This document shows, in pieces, positions 33,779 through 41,959 of a stretch of 64,000 nucleotides of DNA. The position numbers and the translations under genes were made by a program. The stretch is taken from the NCBI RefSeq assembly GCF_036227205.1, contig NZ_CP109442.1, positions 6,758,001-6,822,000 of the forward strand. Direction: 5' to 3'. The notes beneath the pieces are model-generated. The model saw only the letters and a list, made by a program, of their open reading frames with translations, ran no database searches and was not told where the DNA came from. The DNA comes from Amycolatopsis sp. NBC_01480 (GTDB lineage Bacteria > Actinomycetota > Actinomycetes > Mycobacteriales > Pseudonocardiaceae). Position 1 is the first letter of the stretch; each line of letters opens with the position of its first letter.

Positions 33779-35221
33779 GTGAGCGGGGATGGGCGTCCGT
33801 CGTATGACGAGCTTGCTGCTCTGGTGGTGTCTCAGGCCGCGACGATTGCGATGTTGCGTGATGAGGTCGAGCGGCTCACGCTGCGGGTCGCGGAGCTGGA
33901 ACGGCAGCTGAAGACCAACTCGCGGAACTCGTCGAAGCCCCCGTCGCAGGACGTCTACGCGAAACCGGCGCCGAAGTCGCTGCGCGGCAAAACAGGTCGT
34001 GGGCAAGGGAAGCAACCCGGTTCGGCGGGTGCGAGCCTGAAGCTGGTCGAGGACCCCGGCGCCGTCGTCGATCACATCCCGTCGGCGTGTTCGGGCTGCG
34101 GAGCCGGTTTGCGGAACCGGCCCAGCGTGGACGTGGTCCGCCGCCAGGTGCACGACCTGCCCGAGATCGTCCCGGTGGTGACCGAGCACCGGCTGCACCG
34201 GCGGCGCTGCCGGTGCGGGGTCCTCACCACCGCGGCCGCTCCGGCCGAGGCGACCGCCCCCGCGTGCTACGGGCCGAACATCACCGCGTTGGCGGCTTAT
34301 CTGCTGACGTATCAGCACATTCCGATCGCCCGCGCCGCGGAACTGCTCGCCGAGGCGATGAGCATGGCAGTGTCCACCGGCTGGGTCTCCTCCGTGCTGA
34401 GCCGGGTCGCACCGCAGCTGGAGCCATTCGTCGACGCGACCCAGGACGCGCTGCGCCGAACGCCGGTGGCGCATTTCGACGAAACCGCGCTACGCGCGGG
34501 AGGCGCCCGGTTCTGGTTGCATTCGGCCTCCACCGACCGGCTCACGACCTACCTGCTGCACCCCAAACGCGGCCGCGGCGCCATCGACGCCTTCGACATC
34601 CTGCCCCGCTTCACCGGCATCGCCGTGCACGACGGCTGGCACCCCTACCGCACCTACGACGTCACCCACGCGCTCTGCAACGCCCACCACCAGCGCGAAC
34701 TGGTCGCGGCCGCCGACGCCCACCCCGAGCAGGACTGGCCCGCGCAGCTGCGCGGCGTGCTCGACGAACTCAACACCGCCGCCCACACCGCCCGCGAGCT
34801 CGGCCTCGACGAACTGCCCGGCGAAGTCCTCGACCCGATGACCAGCCGCTTCGACACCCACCTCGCCACCGGACTGCAGCTGCACACCCGCAACCACACC
34901 GGACACCCCCAAGGCGGCAGACCCGCCCAAACCAAAACCCGAGCCCTGCTCGAACGACTGCACCGACATCGCGACGACGTCCTGCGATTCGCGTTCGACC
35001 TGACCGTTCCCTTCACCAACAACCAGGCCGAACGCGACATCCGCATGACCAAAACCCAACTCAAACTCGCCGGCTGGCGCACCACCCCCGGCGCCACCAC
35101 CTGGCTCACCGTCCGCTCCTACATCTCCACCCTCCGCAAAAACGGCATCCACGTCCTCACCGCACTCCGCGACGCCATCACCGGAAACCCCTGGCTACCA
35201 ACACACCCAGCAACCACCTGA
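33779..35221 (+). CDS. IS66-family transposase (copy A)
   Basis: 480-residue DDE transposase, complete, with a protein sequence identical to copy B. N-terminal coiled coil (LRDEVERLTLRVAELERQLK) and the IS66 NSRNSSKPPSQD motif, a zinc-binding CSGCG...RRRCRCG region (~100-145), and the catalytic core with Asp in HFDETALR, Asp in VHDGWHPY, and Glu in NNQAERDIR. GTG start. The TGA stop lies inside the right terminal repeat. The nested IS630 lies downstream of the stop, so the protein is intact, but the damaged right end may prevent this copy from moving by itself. Confidence 0.94.
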   Translation: MSGDGRPSYDELAALVVSQAATIAMLRDEVERLTLRVAELERQLKTNSRNSSKPPSQDVYAKPAPKSLRGKTGRGQGKQPGSAGASLKLVEDPGAVVDHIPSACSGCGAGLRNRPSVDVVRRQVHDLPEIVPVVTEHRLHRRRCRCGVLTTAAAPAEATAPACYGPNITALAAYLLTYQHIPIARAAELLAEAMSMAVSTGWVSSVLSRVAPQLEPFVDATQDALRRTPVAHFDETALRAGGARFWLHSASTDRLTTYLLHPKRGRGAIDAFDILPRFTGIAVHDGWHPYRTYDVTHALCNAHHQRELVAAADAHPEQDWPAQLRGVLDELNTAAHTARELGLDELPGEVLDPMTSRFDTHLATGLQLHTRNHTGHPQGGRPAQTKTRALLERLHRHRDDVLRFAFDLTVPFTNNQAERDIRMTKTQLKLAGWRTTPGATTWLTVRSYISTLRKNGIHVLTALRDAITGNPWLPTHPATT

Positions 35222-35224
35222 CTA

Positions 35225-36385
35225 GTGTCTCGTGATTCTGTTGGCTTTACTTAGTGTTGTTGTCGACGAGTTTCTTGATGTTGGCTTGGACGAGGCGGAC
35301 TTTGGCGAGGATGTCCTCGGTGGTGGCGGTCCAGGTGAACGGTGTGGCGTCGGTGTTCCAGTGGATGATGTAGTCGCGGATCTGCTTGATCAGGACTTTG
35401 ACGCTGGTGAAGGTGCCGCGGCGGATGGACTGGCGGGTGGCGATGCTGAACCAGGTTTCGATCTGGTTGAGCCAGGAGGAACCTTTGGGGGTGAAGTGGA
35501 AGCGCACGTGCGGGTTTTTCTCCAGCCACGCCATGACGTCGGGCGTGGTGTGGGTGGACAGGTTGTCCAGGACGACGTGGATCTCGGTGCCCGCGTGAGG
35601 TTTCACCGCCTTCTTGAGGAAGGCGAGGAAGTCGGCACCGTTGCGGGTGGGGGTGCACTCGCCGAACACCTCTCCGGTGCTCACGTTGAGTGCGGCGAAC
35701 AGGTTCGTGGTGCCGTGCCGGACGTAGTCGTGGGTGCGTTTCTCGCTCGCGTCGAACTCGATCGGCAGCAGCGGCTGAGTGCGGTCCAAGGCCTGGATCT
35801 GGGTCTTCTCGTCGATCGAGAGCACCACGGCCCCGCCCGGCGGGTCGAGATACAGCCCGACGATGTCAGCGACCTTCTCGGCGAAGGCCGGGTCCTTGCT
35901 GATCTTGAACGTGCCCTGACGATGCGGCTTCAACCCGTTCTCGCGCCACAGCTTCGCCACGTAATGATGCGACACCGACACCCCCTCAGTGCGCGTGATG
36001 AACACGGCCATCTCCCGGCTCGACCAGTGCGACAACCCCAACTCACCAGGCGGACTGGTGCGCGTGGCCGCCAGGATCCGGGCCCGGATCGACGCTGGAA
36101 CCTGCTCCCGGCCAGCCCCACGCGGCCGCTCCAGCAACCCCGCGATCCCTTCGGTGCCATAGCGGGACAACCAGAAATTCACCGTCGGCCGCGACACCCC
36201 CGCCAACGCCGCGATCTCCTGCTTCTGCCGCCCCTCCGCCCACCACAACACGATCCGCGCCCGCGTCGCCACCGACGCCGGCACGTCCGAACTGTTCACC
36301 AGCGCCCGCAACTCAGCACGCTCGTCCACCGTCAACTCCATCCGACAAGTAGACCACACGTAAACTAAACAGCATCACACGACAC
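35225..36385 (-). mobile_element. IS630-family element nested in IS66 copy A
   Basis: 1161 bp. Termini GTGTCTCGTGATTCTG (left) and, on the opposite strand, GTGTCGTGTGATGCTG (right): imperfect inverted repeats with 13 of 16 matches. Target TA is duplicated at 35223-35224 and 36386-36387, the hallmark of IS630/Tc1/mariner insertion. The target TA is the one in the IS66 terminal repeat (ACTAGTTAC). Confidence 0.92.
35247..36341 (-). CDS. IS630-family transposase
   Basis: 364 residues from ATG 36341 (a GTG at 36359 would add six). An N-terminal helix-turn-helix (~25-60: EIAALAGVSRPTVNFWLSRY) and winged helix are followed by the DDE core: SIDEKTQIQAL, VVLDNLSTHTTPDV, and SWLNQIETWFS (Glu). The frame is complete with no internal stop, so the element looks recent and potentially active. 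It is transcribed opposite to the host IS66 transposase. Confidence 0.93.
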   Translation of the reverse strand: MELTVDERAELRALVNSSDVPASVATRARIVLWWAEGRQKQEIAALAGVSRPTVNFWLSRYGTEGIAGLLERPRGAGREQVPASIRARILAATRTSPPGELGLSHWSSREMAVFITRTEGVSVSHHYVAKLWRENGLKPHRQGTFKISKDPAFAEKVADIVGLYLDPPGGAVVLSIDEKTQIQALDRTQPLLPIEFDASEKRTHDYVRHGTTNLFAALNVSTGEVFGECTPTRNGADFLAFLKKAVKPHAGTEIHVVLDNLSTHTTPDVMAWLEKNPHVRFHFTPKGSSWLNQIETWFSIATRQSIRRGTFTSVKVLIKQIRDYIIHWNTDATPFTWTATTEDILAKVRLVQANIKKLVDNNTK

Positions 36386-36454
36386 TAGTTACCATGCCGG
36401 TTAGAACCGTCATGAACACTCACGAGTCATCGGAGTGGTTCCGCCCGGGTGTCT

Positions 36455-37351
36455 CTAACCCTCCCCCAGCGCCAGCGCGACGGCGCCGAGCAGGGAGGCG
36501 TCCTGGTCGAACCGCGCCGGGACCAGTTCGGGCGGGAACGGAACCGCCGCGGCCAGGCGGTCGCGCAGGGCGGGCAGCAGCACATCGGCCGAGCGGACCA
36601 GGCCGCCGCCCACCGAGACGCGTTGCGGGTCGAACGCGATGGCCAGGTTGGCCACGTGCATGGACAGCTCGTCGAGGGCCGCCGTGACCAGTTCCTTGGC
36701 CTGGGTGTTCTCCCGGGCCAAGGCGAACAGCTCGCCGGCGGTGACCGGGCGGCCGAGCAGCGCGCTCGCCCGGCTGCCCAGCCCGCGCCCGCCCACGGCC
36801 TCCTCCAGCGGCGCCGCACCGCTGGCGAAACCGTCGGTGTCCGGCGGGGCGAGCAGGTTGTAGCCGATCTCGCCCGCGGCCCCGTTGGCGCCGGTCAGCA
36901 GGCGGCCGCCGACCAGCACCGCCGCCGCGATGCCGGTGCCCAGCGAGAGGAACACCGCCGGGTCGGCCCCGGCGAGCGTGCCCCACTTCCACTCCGCCAG
37001 CGCCGCCGCCTTCGCGTCCGTGCCGACCGCGATCGGCAGGTCCGGGAATTCGGCGGCCACCAGCTCCTTCAGGTGCAGCCGCTCCCACCCCGGCACGTTC
37101 GGCGCGAGGAGGATGCGGTCCGGCAGCACGATCCCGGGGCTGACCACGCCCACCGAGCCCAGGTGCGCGCGCTCGTCGGCGACCAGGGACCTGGCCCCGG
37201 CGAGCGCGCGCGTCACCACCTGCTCGGCCCCCGCCGCCGCGTCGGTGTCCAGCCGGCGCGTGGCCAGCAGGGTGCCGTCACGGCGGGCGAGGCCCAGCGC
37301 CACCTTCGTGCCGCCGAAATCGATGCCCAGGACCAGTTCTTCGGACGTCAC
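36455..37351 (-). CDS. ROK-family sugar kinase (candidate glucosamine/glucose kinase)
   Basis: 298 residues from GTG 37351, overlapping the glucosaminidase stop by 4 bp (GTGA). Phosphate-binding GIDFGGTKVALGLA, SVGVVSPGIVLPD, the sugar-binding VGTDAKAAALAEWKWG region (catalytic Asp), LSLGTGIAAAVLVGG and GANGAAGEIGY. The zinc motif CxCGxxGCxE and its His partner, found in most ROK proteins, are missing; the region reads IGYNLLAPPDTDGF. As third gene of a permease, exo-glucosaminidase, kinase operon, glucosamine released by the glucosaminidase is the likely substrate (inference). Confidence 0.86.
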   Translation of the reverse strand: MTSEELVLGIDFGGTKVALGLARRDGTLLATRRLDTDAAAGAEQVVTRALAGARSLVADERAHLGSVGVVSPGIVLPDRILLAPNVPGWERLHLKELVAAEFPDLPIAVGTDAKAAALAEWKWGTLAGADPAVFLSLGTGIAAAVLVGGRLLTGANGAAGEIGYNLLAPPDTDGFASGAAPLEEAVGGRGLGSRASALLGRPVTAGELFALARENTQAKELVTAALDELSMHVANLAIAFDPQRVSVGGGLVRSADVLLPALRDRLAAAVPFPPELVPARFDQDASLLGAVALALGEG

Positions 37352-40263
37352 TCGCGGGTCCCCTCGACCTTCGGCGGAATGGCCGCGTGCGGCCCGCGAT
37401 GCCCACCGGCCGGCACCACGACGCTGCCGGTGTTGAACCCGGCCACGCTGATCACGGCCGGCGCGCCGTGCAGGTCCGCCGCCTTGTAGCTGACGGTCAG
37501 CGTCTGCGACTGCCCGGGCCACAACGTGATGTCGTTGTCGTCCCAGGTCGCCGCGGCCAGCTGGTTGTCACCGGCCGCCGCGTGCCCGTCCGGCGTGCCC
37601 CGGCGGACGTCGGCCCGCAGGAAGAACCCGACGGCCGGGGTCTTCGACGTGTTGGTCACCGTCACCGTGGTCGCGGTGTCGGCGCCGTCCGGACCGGGCG
37701 CGGCCTTCGTCGAGGCCGTCACGCCGACCTGCGACTTCGGCAGGTCCCGCAGCGCCGTCAGGTCGCCGTACTGGCTCAGCGTCGCCTGCGGCTGGCCCAG
37801 GGTCTTGCCCCAGTCGACGACGTCCTTCTGCGTGGACATCCAGTAGACGTTGCGGTCGACCACCTTGCCGCCCTGGCTGACCTGCAGCTCGACGAAGTAC
37901 ACCTGCGCCTTGGCCGGCGCCTTCGTCTCGGCCGGCACCTTCGGCTTCAGCACGCCGGTCACCACGCCCTGGCTGCCGAGCGAGAGGTTCTTCGCGGTCT
38001 GGTCGTCGAGCACCTTGCCCGCGGTGTCGTAGACCTTCGCCTGCACCGAAAGCCCGGACTCCCCGGTGGCGCCGAGGTTGTCGACGGTCACCTGCCCGGT
38101 GTCGTAGCCGTAGATCGCGTGCAACGGCTTGTTGGCCTTCTTCGCGCCGAAGAACGCGCCCGGCTGGTCGCCGTCGTCGTTGTACAGCGACCAGAGCAGC
38201 GTCGGCCAGCCCTTGTTCAGCTGCCAGTAGACGACGCCGGTGGACGGGTTGTTCTTGTCCGTGGAGTGCGCCAGGAAGGACTCGAACTGCGAGCGGGTGT
38301 TCTCGTAGTTCGCCAGCTGCGCGGACTCCACATAGGACTCGAGCGAGTCCCAGGCGCCGTACCGGTGGGTGATGGAGTTGTCCAATGTGTACAGCGTGCC
38401 GAAGGCGTAACCGCCGTGGTCGGGCTCGAAATTGGCGTGGTACTGGTTGTACGCCGGGTCCTGCCACAGCTTCGCCTGCTCGGCCGGGGAGAGGAACCGC
38501 TTGATCGAGTCCAGCGTCGGCACGGTGTGCCCGGCGCTCTGCTCACTGGCGAAGCCCCACGAGCCGCCCGCGTTGGTGCGGCTCGAATCGGTCTTGTCGA
38601 AGTGCGAGGTGTCGTACCAGTAGGACGGCGGGACCCAGTCGTACGGCCCCTCCTTCTCCCCCGAGCTGCCCAGCGTCGGCGTGCTCTTGTACTCCGCCGA
38701 GGCGATGATCGGGACCTGGAAGTCCGCGTCCTTGAAGGCGTTCAGGCTCTCGGTCTCCTGGCGCGCGACCGGCGCGTTGTCGCTCCAGCCGTAGACGATG
38801 ACGCTCGGGTGGCTGCGCTCGCGCTGGCCGATCGAGTAGGCCGAGTCGTGCATGATCGTGTAGTCGCGCTCGGTCAGCTTCGAGACGTCCTCGGGCTGCC
38901 AGGCGTCACAGCACAGGAAGCCGCCGAGTACCAGCAGCCCGGCGCGGTCGGCCTGGTCGTAGAAGTCCTGCGGCATGTCGTGACCCTCGAGCCGGACGCC
39001 GGACAGGCCCATGTTCTTGATCAGCGCGAGCTGGTGCGCGGTGTCGGCCTTGTCGTAGTGCAGGAACAGGTCCGGCGCGAAGCCGCCGCCGCGGAACACG
39101 AAGTCCTTGCCGTTGACGGCGAACTTGCGCGCGCCGTCGGGCAGCGGGGTGGACTTGCCGATCAGCTTCGAGGTCACCGTGCGGATGCCGAAAGTGTCCG
39201 AAGAGGACGTGGACAGCACGCCGCCCTGGGAAACCGCCGTGCCCAGGGTGTACAGCGGCTGTGCGCCCATCGAGTACGGCCACCACGCCTGCGGCTTACC
39301 GATCTTCAGCTGCGGGAACTTCGCCGGCGTGAACGTCACGGTCTGCTTGCCGTGCGCGGGAACCGTGACCGGCTGCTCGGCCACGACCGGGGCACTGGCA
39401 CCCCCAGGCGGGGTGACGGTGGCCGCGACATCACCGGTCTGCGCGGTCGCCGCGTTGTTCGTGACGTCCACCTTCACCGTGAGCGAGGACGTGGACAGGT
39501 CGGCCGCGTTGTCTTGCACCACGTGGGCGTTGTCGCCGGTGAGCGCGCCGGACAGCTGCAGCGTCGGCGGGTACTGGAGGCCGGTGTTGTTGTCCGGTGG
39601 GATCTGGCTCCAGTCGGCGTTGTCGAGGGTGTACATCTTGGTCGGGTCGTTCGGGTAGACCTTGATCGCCAGGCTGTTCTTGCCCGGCTTCAGCAGCTTC
39701 GAGACGTCGAAAGTGTGCCCGGCGAACGCGCCGCTCACCACGTCCTTGCCCGCCACCAGCGTGCCGTTGACCCAGACGTCGCCCTCGCCGACGATGCCCG
39801 GGATGGTCAGCTTGCCGGACTGGCCCGCGGTGAACGACGGGTCGAAGTCCGTGCGGAACCACCACGGGTCGGAGAACGGCTTGGTCACCACCGGGCCGAG
39901 CTTGTCCACGTAGCCGAAGCACTTGCGCAGGTTGTCGGAGTAGAAGACGTTGGGGCACTTGCCGTTCTGCACCAGCGCGTTGATCTCGGTGCCGGGCGCG
40001 CCGGCGTCGTCCGGCTTCACCGGCAGCCAGCCCGCGGTGGAATAGCCGGGAGCGGACACCTTGGCGCCGCCGTCCTTGACGCTCGCGGTGGTGAGCACCT
40101 GCCAGCCGGCCAGCCCGATCGTGGACAGCCCGTGCGGCCGCGCGGCGGCGGCCTGCGGCTGCGGCGTGACCTGGGCCGAGGCCGGCGTGGTCGCGCTCAG
40201 CACCCCGGGCACCAGGATCAGCGCGGCGGCCGCGGCGATCCTGGCCATGGGCGGTTTCCTCAT
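37348..40263 (-). CDS. csxA: Secreted GH2 exo-beta-D-glucosaminidase (CsxA-like)
   Basis: 971 residues with a signal peptide (MRKPPMARIAAAAALILVPG..., cleavage near PASAQV). GH2 architecture: jelly-roll sugar-binding domain (~45-215), Ig-like domain (~220-335), (beta/alpha)8 barrel (~340-690) and C-terminal Ig-like domains. The exo-glucosaminidase subgroup is marked by SD in place of the usual NE: D495 in YGWSDNAPVA as acid/base and E574 in WGFASEQSAGHTVP as nucleophile, 79 residues apart (72 in A. orientalis CsxA). It removes glucosamine from the non-reducing end of chitosan oligomers. Start ATG 40263 overlaps the permease stop by 4 bp. Confidence 0.9.
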   Translation of the reverse strand: MRKPPMARIAAAAALILVPGVLSATTPASAQVTPQPQAAAARPHGLSTIGLAGWQVLTTASVKDGGAKVSAPGYSTAGWLPVKPDDAGAPGTEINALVQNGKCPNVFYSDNLRKCFGYVDKLGPVVTKPFSDPWWFRTDFDPSFTAGQSGKLTIPGIVGEGDVWVNGTLVAGKDVVSGAFAGHTFDVSKLLKPGKNSLAIKVYPNDPTKMYTLDNADWSQIPPDNNTGLQYPPTLQLSGALTGDNAHVVQDNAADLSTSSLTVKVDVTNNAATAQTGDVAATVTPPGGASAPVVAEQPVTVPAHGKQTVTFTPAKFPQLKIGKPQAWWPYSMGAQPLYTLGTAVSQGGVLSTSSSDTFGIRTVTSKLIGKSTPLPDGARKFAVNGKDFVFRGGGFAPDLFLHYDKADTAHQLALIKNMGLSGVRLEGHDMPQDFYDQADRAGLLVLGGFLCCDAWQPEDVSKLTERDYTIMHDSAYSIGQRERSHPSVIVYGWSDNAPVARQETESLNAFKDADFQVPIIASAEYKSTPTLGSSGEKEGPYDWVPPSYWYDTSHFDKTDSSRTNAGGSWGFASEQSAGHTVPTLDSIKRFLSPAEQAKLWQDPAYNQYHANFEPDHGGYAFGTLYTLDNSITHRYGAWDSLESYVESAQLANYENTRSQFESFLAHSTDKNNPSTGVVYWQLNKGWPTLLWSLYNDDGDQPGAFFGAKKANKPLHAIYGYDTGQVTVDNLGATGESGLSVQAKVYDTAGKVLDDQTAKNLSLGSQGVVTGVLKPKVPAETKAPAKAQVYFVELQVSQGGKVVDRNVYWMSTQKDVVDWGKTLGQPQATLSQYGDLTALRDLPKSQVGVTASTKAAPGPDGADTATTVTVTNTSKTPAVGFFLRADVRRGTPDGHAAAGDNQLAAATWDDNDITLWPGQSQTLTVSYKAADLHGAPAVISVAGFNTGSVVVPAGGHRGPHAAIPPKVEGTRE

Positions 40264-41711
40264 GCCTGAGCCCCTTCGGTGGTCGTGGTGCCCGCCGAGG
40301 CGAACGCATCGCGGATTTCCTTCGGCCCGAACGGCCAGGTCTTCTCGGCCGCCGCGTAGATCAGGAAGGCGACGACGCCGAGCAGGATCCAGGCCACGGA
40401 CAGGATGATCGAGAGCCAGGTGCTCGAGACGTAGATGTACACCCAGCCGGCCAGCGCGATGATCGTCGGGACCGGGTAGAGCCACTGCCGGTACGGCCGG
40501 TTGAGCCGCGGCTGGCGGTGGCGCAGCACCACGATGGCGGCGACCTGCGCGATCGACTGGATGATCACGAGCACCGTGACGGCGGCGTTGATGACGTCGG
40601 TCAGGGTGAACAGCGAGCCGACCGCGGTGATCACGCCCATGGTGAGCACGCCCGCCGTGGGCAGGTTGAGCCGCGGGTGCAGCTTGGCGAAAACGGGCAG
40701 GAAAACCTTGTCACGCGCGGCTTCGAACGGCACGCGCGAGCCGCCGAGCAGGCCGGCGAACACCGAGCCGATGGCGGCGATGACGATCAGGACGGTGATC
40801 ACCTTCGCGGTGACCGAGCCCCACGCCTGCTCCAGCACGCTGGAGGCGACCGACGTCGCGCTCTTCAGCTCGTCCAACGGGATCGAGCCGAGCACGCCCA
40901 CCTGGAGCAGGAAGTAGAGCGACATGATGCCGAGGATGGAGTAGATGATCGAGCGGGGCAGTGTCCGGCCGGGGTTGCGCACCTCGCCGCCGAGGTAGGC
41001 CGAGGTGTTGTAGCCGAGGTAGTCGTAGATCGCGATGACCAGGCCGGCGCCGAGGCCGCCCCAGAACGCGCCGCCCGAGCCGAACGCGCCGGGTGTGAAG
41101 GCGAACGCCTGCGCGCCGCTGAAGTGCGAGAAGGCCGCGATGATCACGGCCAGCACGGCGAACAGCATGATCACGAACAGCCCGGTGGTGAGCTTGCTGA
41201 TCTGCCCGATGCGGCGGAACAGCGCGAGCACGATCACCACGACGATGGCGATGCCGATGATCTTGCCGAGCGGGGTGGTGCCGCCGTCGCCGGTCACGCC
41301 GGGGATCAGGTAGCCGAGGTACTGGACCAGGCCGATGATGCCGGTGGACATGATCAGCGGGATGAACAGCACGGCGCTCCACGCGAACAGGAACGGCATC
41401 AGCCGCCCGGTGCGGTACTGGAACGCCTCACGGAGGTAGACGTACGTGCCGCCGGCGCCGGGCAGCGCGGCGCCGAGCTCGGCCCAGACGAGGCCGTCGG
41501 CGAGGGCGATGATCGCGCCGATGATCCAGCCGAACATCGCCTGCGGGCCGCCCATGGTCGCGACCATCGCGGGGATGGTGACGAACGGGCCGATCCCGCA
41601 CATCTGCGTCATGTTGATCGCCGTCGCCTGCAGCGGCCCGATCTTGCGTTCGAGGCCGGTGGGCGAAAGGTCCGCCGCCCCCGGGCCCCCCGAACGGGTG
41701 GGTGAGCTCAC
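40260..41711 (-). CDS. APC-superfamily permease, first gene of the glucosaminidase operon
   Basis: 483 residues, about 12 transmembrane helices. APC features: the unwound helix-1 motif QMCGIGPFVTIPAM, LPGAGGTYVYLREAF, the helix-6 region IYDYLGYNTSAYLGGEVRNP and VLRHRQPRLNRPYRQWLYP. Family members carry amino acids, polyamines or related cations by proton or sodium symport. Here the gene is translationally coupled to a secreted exo-glucosaminidase and a ROK kinase, so the cargo is probably glucosamine or another amino sugar instead of an amino acid. That would be an unusual use of this family. The operon promoter carries a ROK-type palindrome at 41731. Confidence 0.88.
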   Translation of the reverse strand: MSSPTRSGGPGAADLSPTGLERKIGPLQATAINMTQMCGIGPFVTIPAMVATMGGPQAMFGWIIGAIIALADGLVWAELGAALPGAGGTYVYLREAFQYRTGRLMPFLFAWSAVLFIPLIMSTGIIGLVQYLGYLIPGVTGDGGTTPLGKIIGIAIVVVIVLALFRRIGQISKLTTGLFVIMLFAVLAVIIAAFSHFSGAQAFAFTPGAFGSGGAFWGGLGAGLVIAIYDYLGYNTSAYLGGEVRNPGRTLPRSIIYSILGIMSLYFLLQVGVLGSIPLDELKSATSVASSVLEQAWGSVTAKVITVLIVIAAIGSVFAGLLGGSRVPFEAARDKVFLPVFAKLHPRLNLPTAGVLTMGVITAVGSLFTLTDVINAAVTVLVIIQSIAQVAAIVVLRHRQPRLNRPYRQWLYPVPTIIALAGWVYIYVSSTWLSIILSVAWILLGVVAFLIYAAAEKTWPFGPKEIRDAFASAGTTTTEGAQA

Positions 41712-41730
41712 GTCGTGCCTCCATCCGATA

Positions 41731-41749
41731 GTTAGTAAAGCTTCTTAAC
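41731..41749. promoter_or_regulatory. AT-rich palindrome, probable ROK operator
   Basis: GTTAGTAAAGCTTCTTAAC, 20 bp upstream of the permease ATG and inside the 248-bp divergent promoter region. It stands out in ~70% GC DNA. Actinobacterial ROK repressors bind TTAxTAAA...TTTxxTAA-like sites of this kind, and a ROK repressor gene is divergent. Confidence 0.65.
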
Positions 41750-41959
41750 ATAAGATGTACGGGGCGGGAAGGGATCCGTTTGTAAAGTTGTGGAAAGTTG
41801 TGGAAACACGAGCAGAACGAGGACGGGGCAAGCGTGGTTGCGGACGGGGCGCGCGGGGACGAGCCGCAGGTGGCGGAGGTGGCACGGGAACCAGTGTCAC
41901 GCCTGGGCACGGATACGGCGGGCTGTGGCGGCGCGGGCGGTGGGGCGCAAGGAGGACGT

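Larger units (their letters stand above)
33724..36392 (+). mobile_element. IS66-family element copy A, interrupted by an IS630-family element
   Basis: Terminal inverted repeats GTAACTAGTCAGGT at both ends, beginning GTAA as in IS66. The 8-bp target duplication CATGCCGG lies at 33716-33723 and 36393-36400, the length typical of IS66. Without the nested element the IS is 1506 bp, identical in length to copy B. It has a single transposase gene (no TnpA/TnpB accessory ORFs), as in the ISBst12 subgroup. The right terminus is cut by IS630 at 35225, five bases from the end of the element. Confidence 0.92.
33702..36428. repeat. Palindromic repeat PR4, split by IS66 copy A
   Basis: Left part 33702-33723 (starts GACTCGTGAGTGTTC) and right part 36393-36428 (ends CACTCACGAGTC). 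Removing the IS66 element with one copy of its 8-bp duplication joins them into a near-perfect palindrome with the family core CCGGTTAGAACC. It lies between the TetR gene and the convergent ROK kinase gene. Confidence 0.85.
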
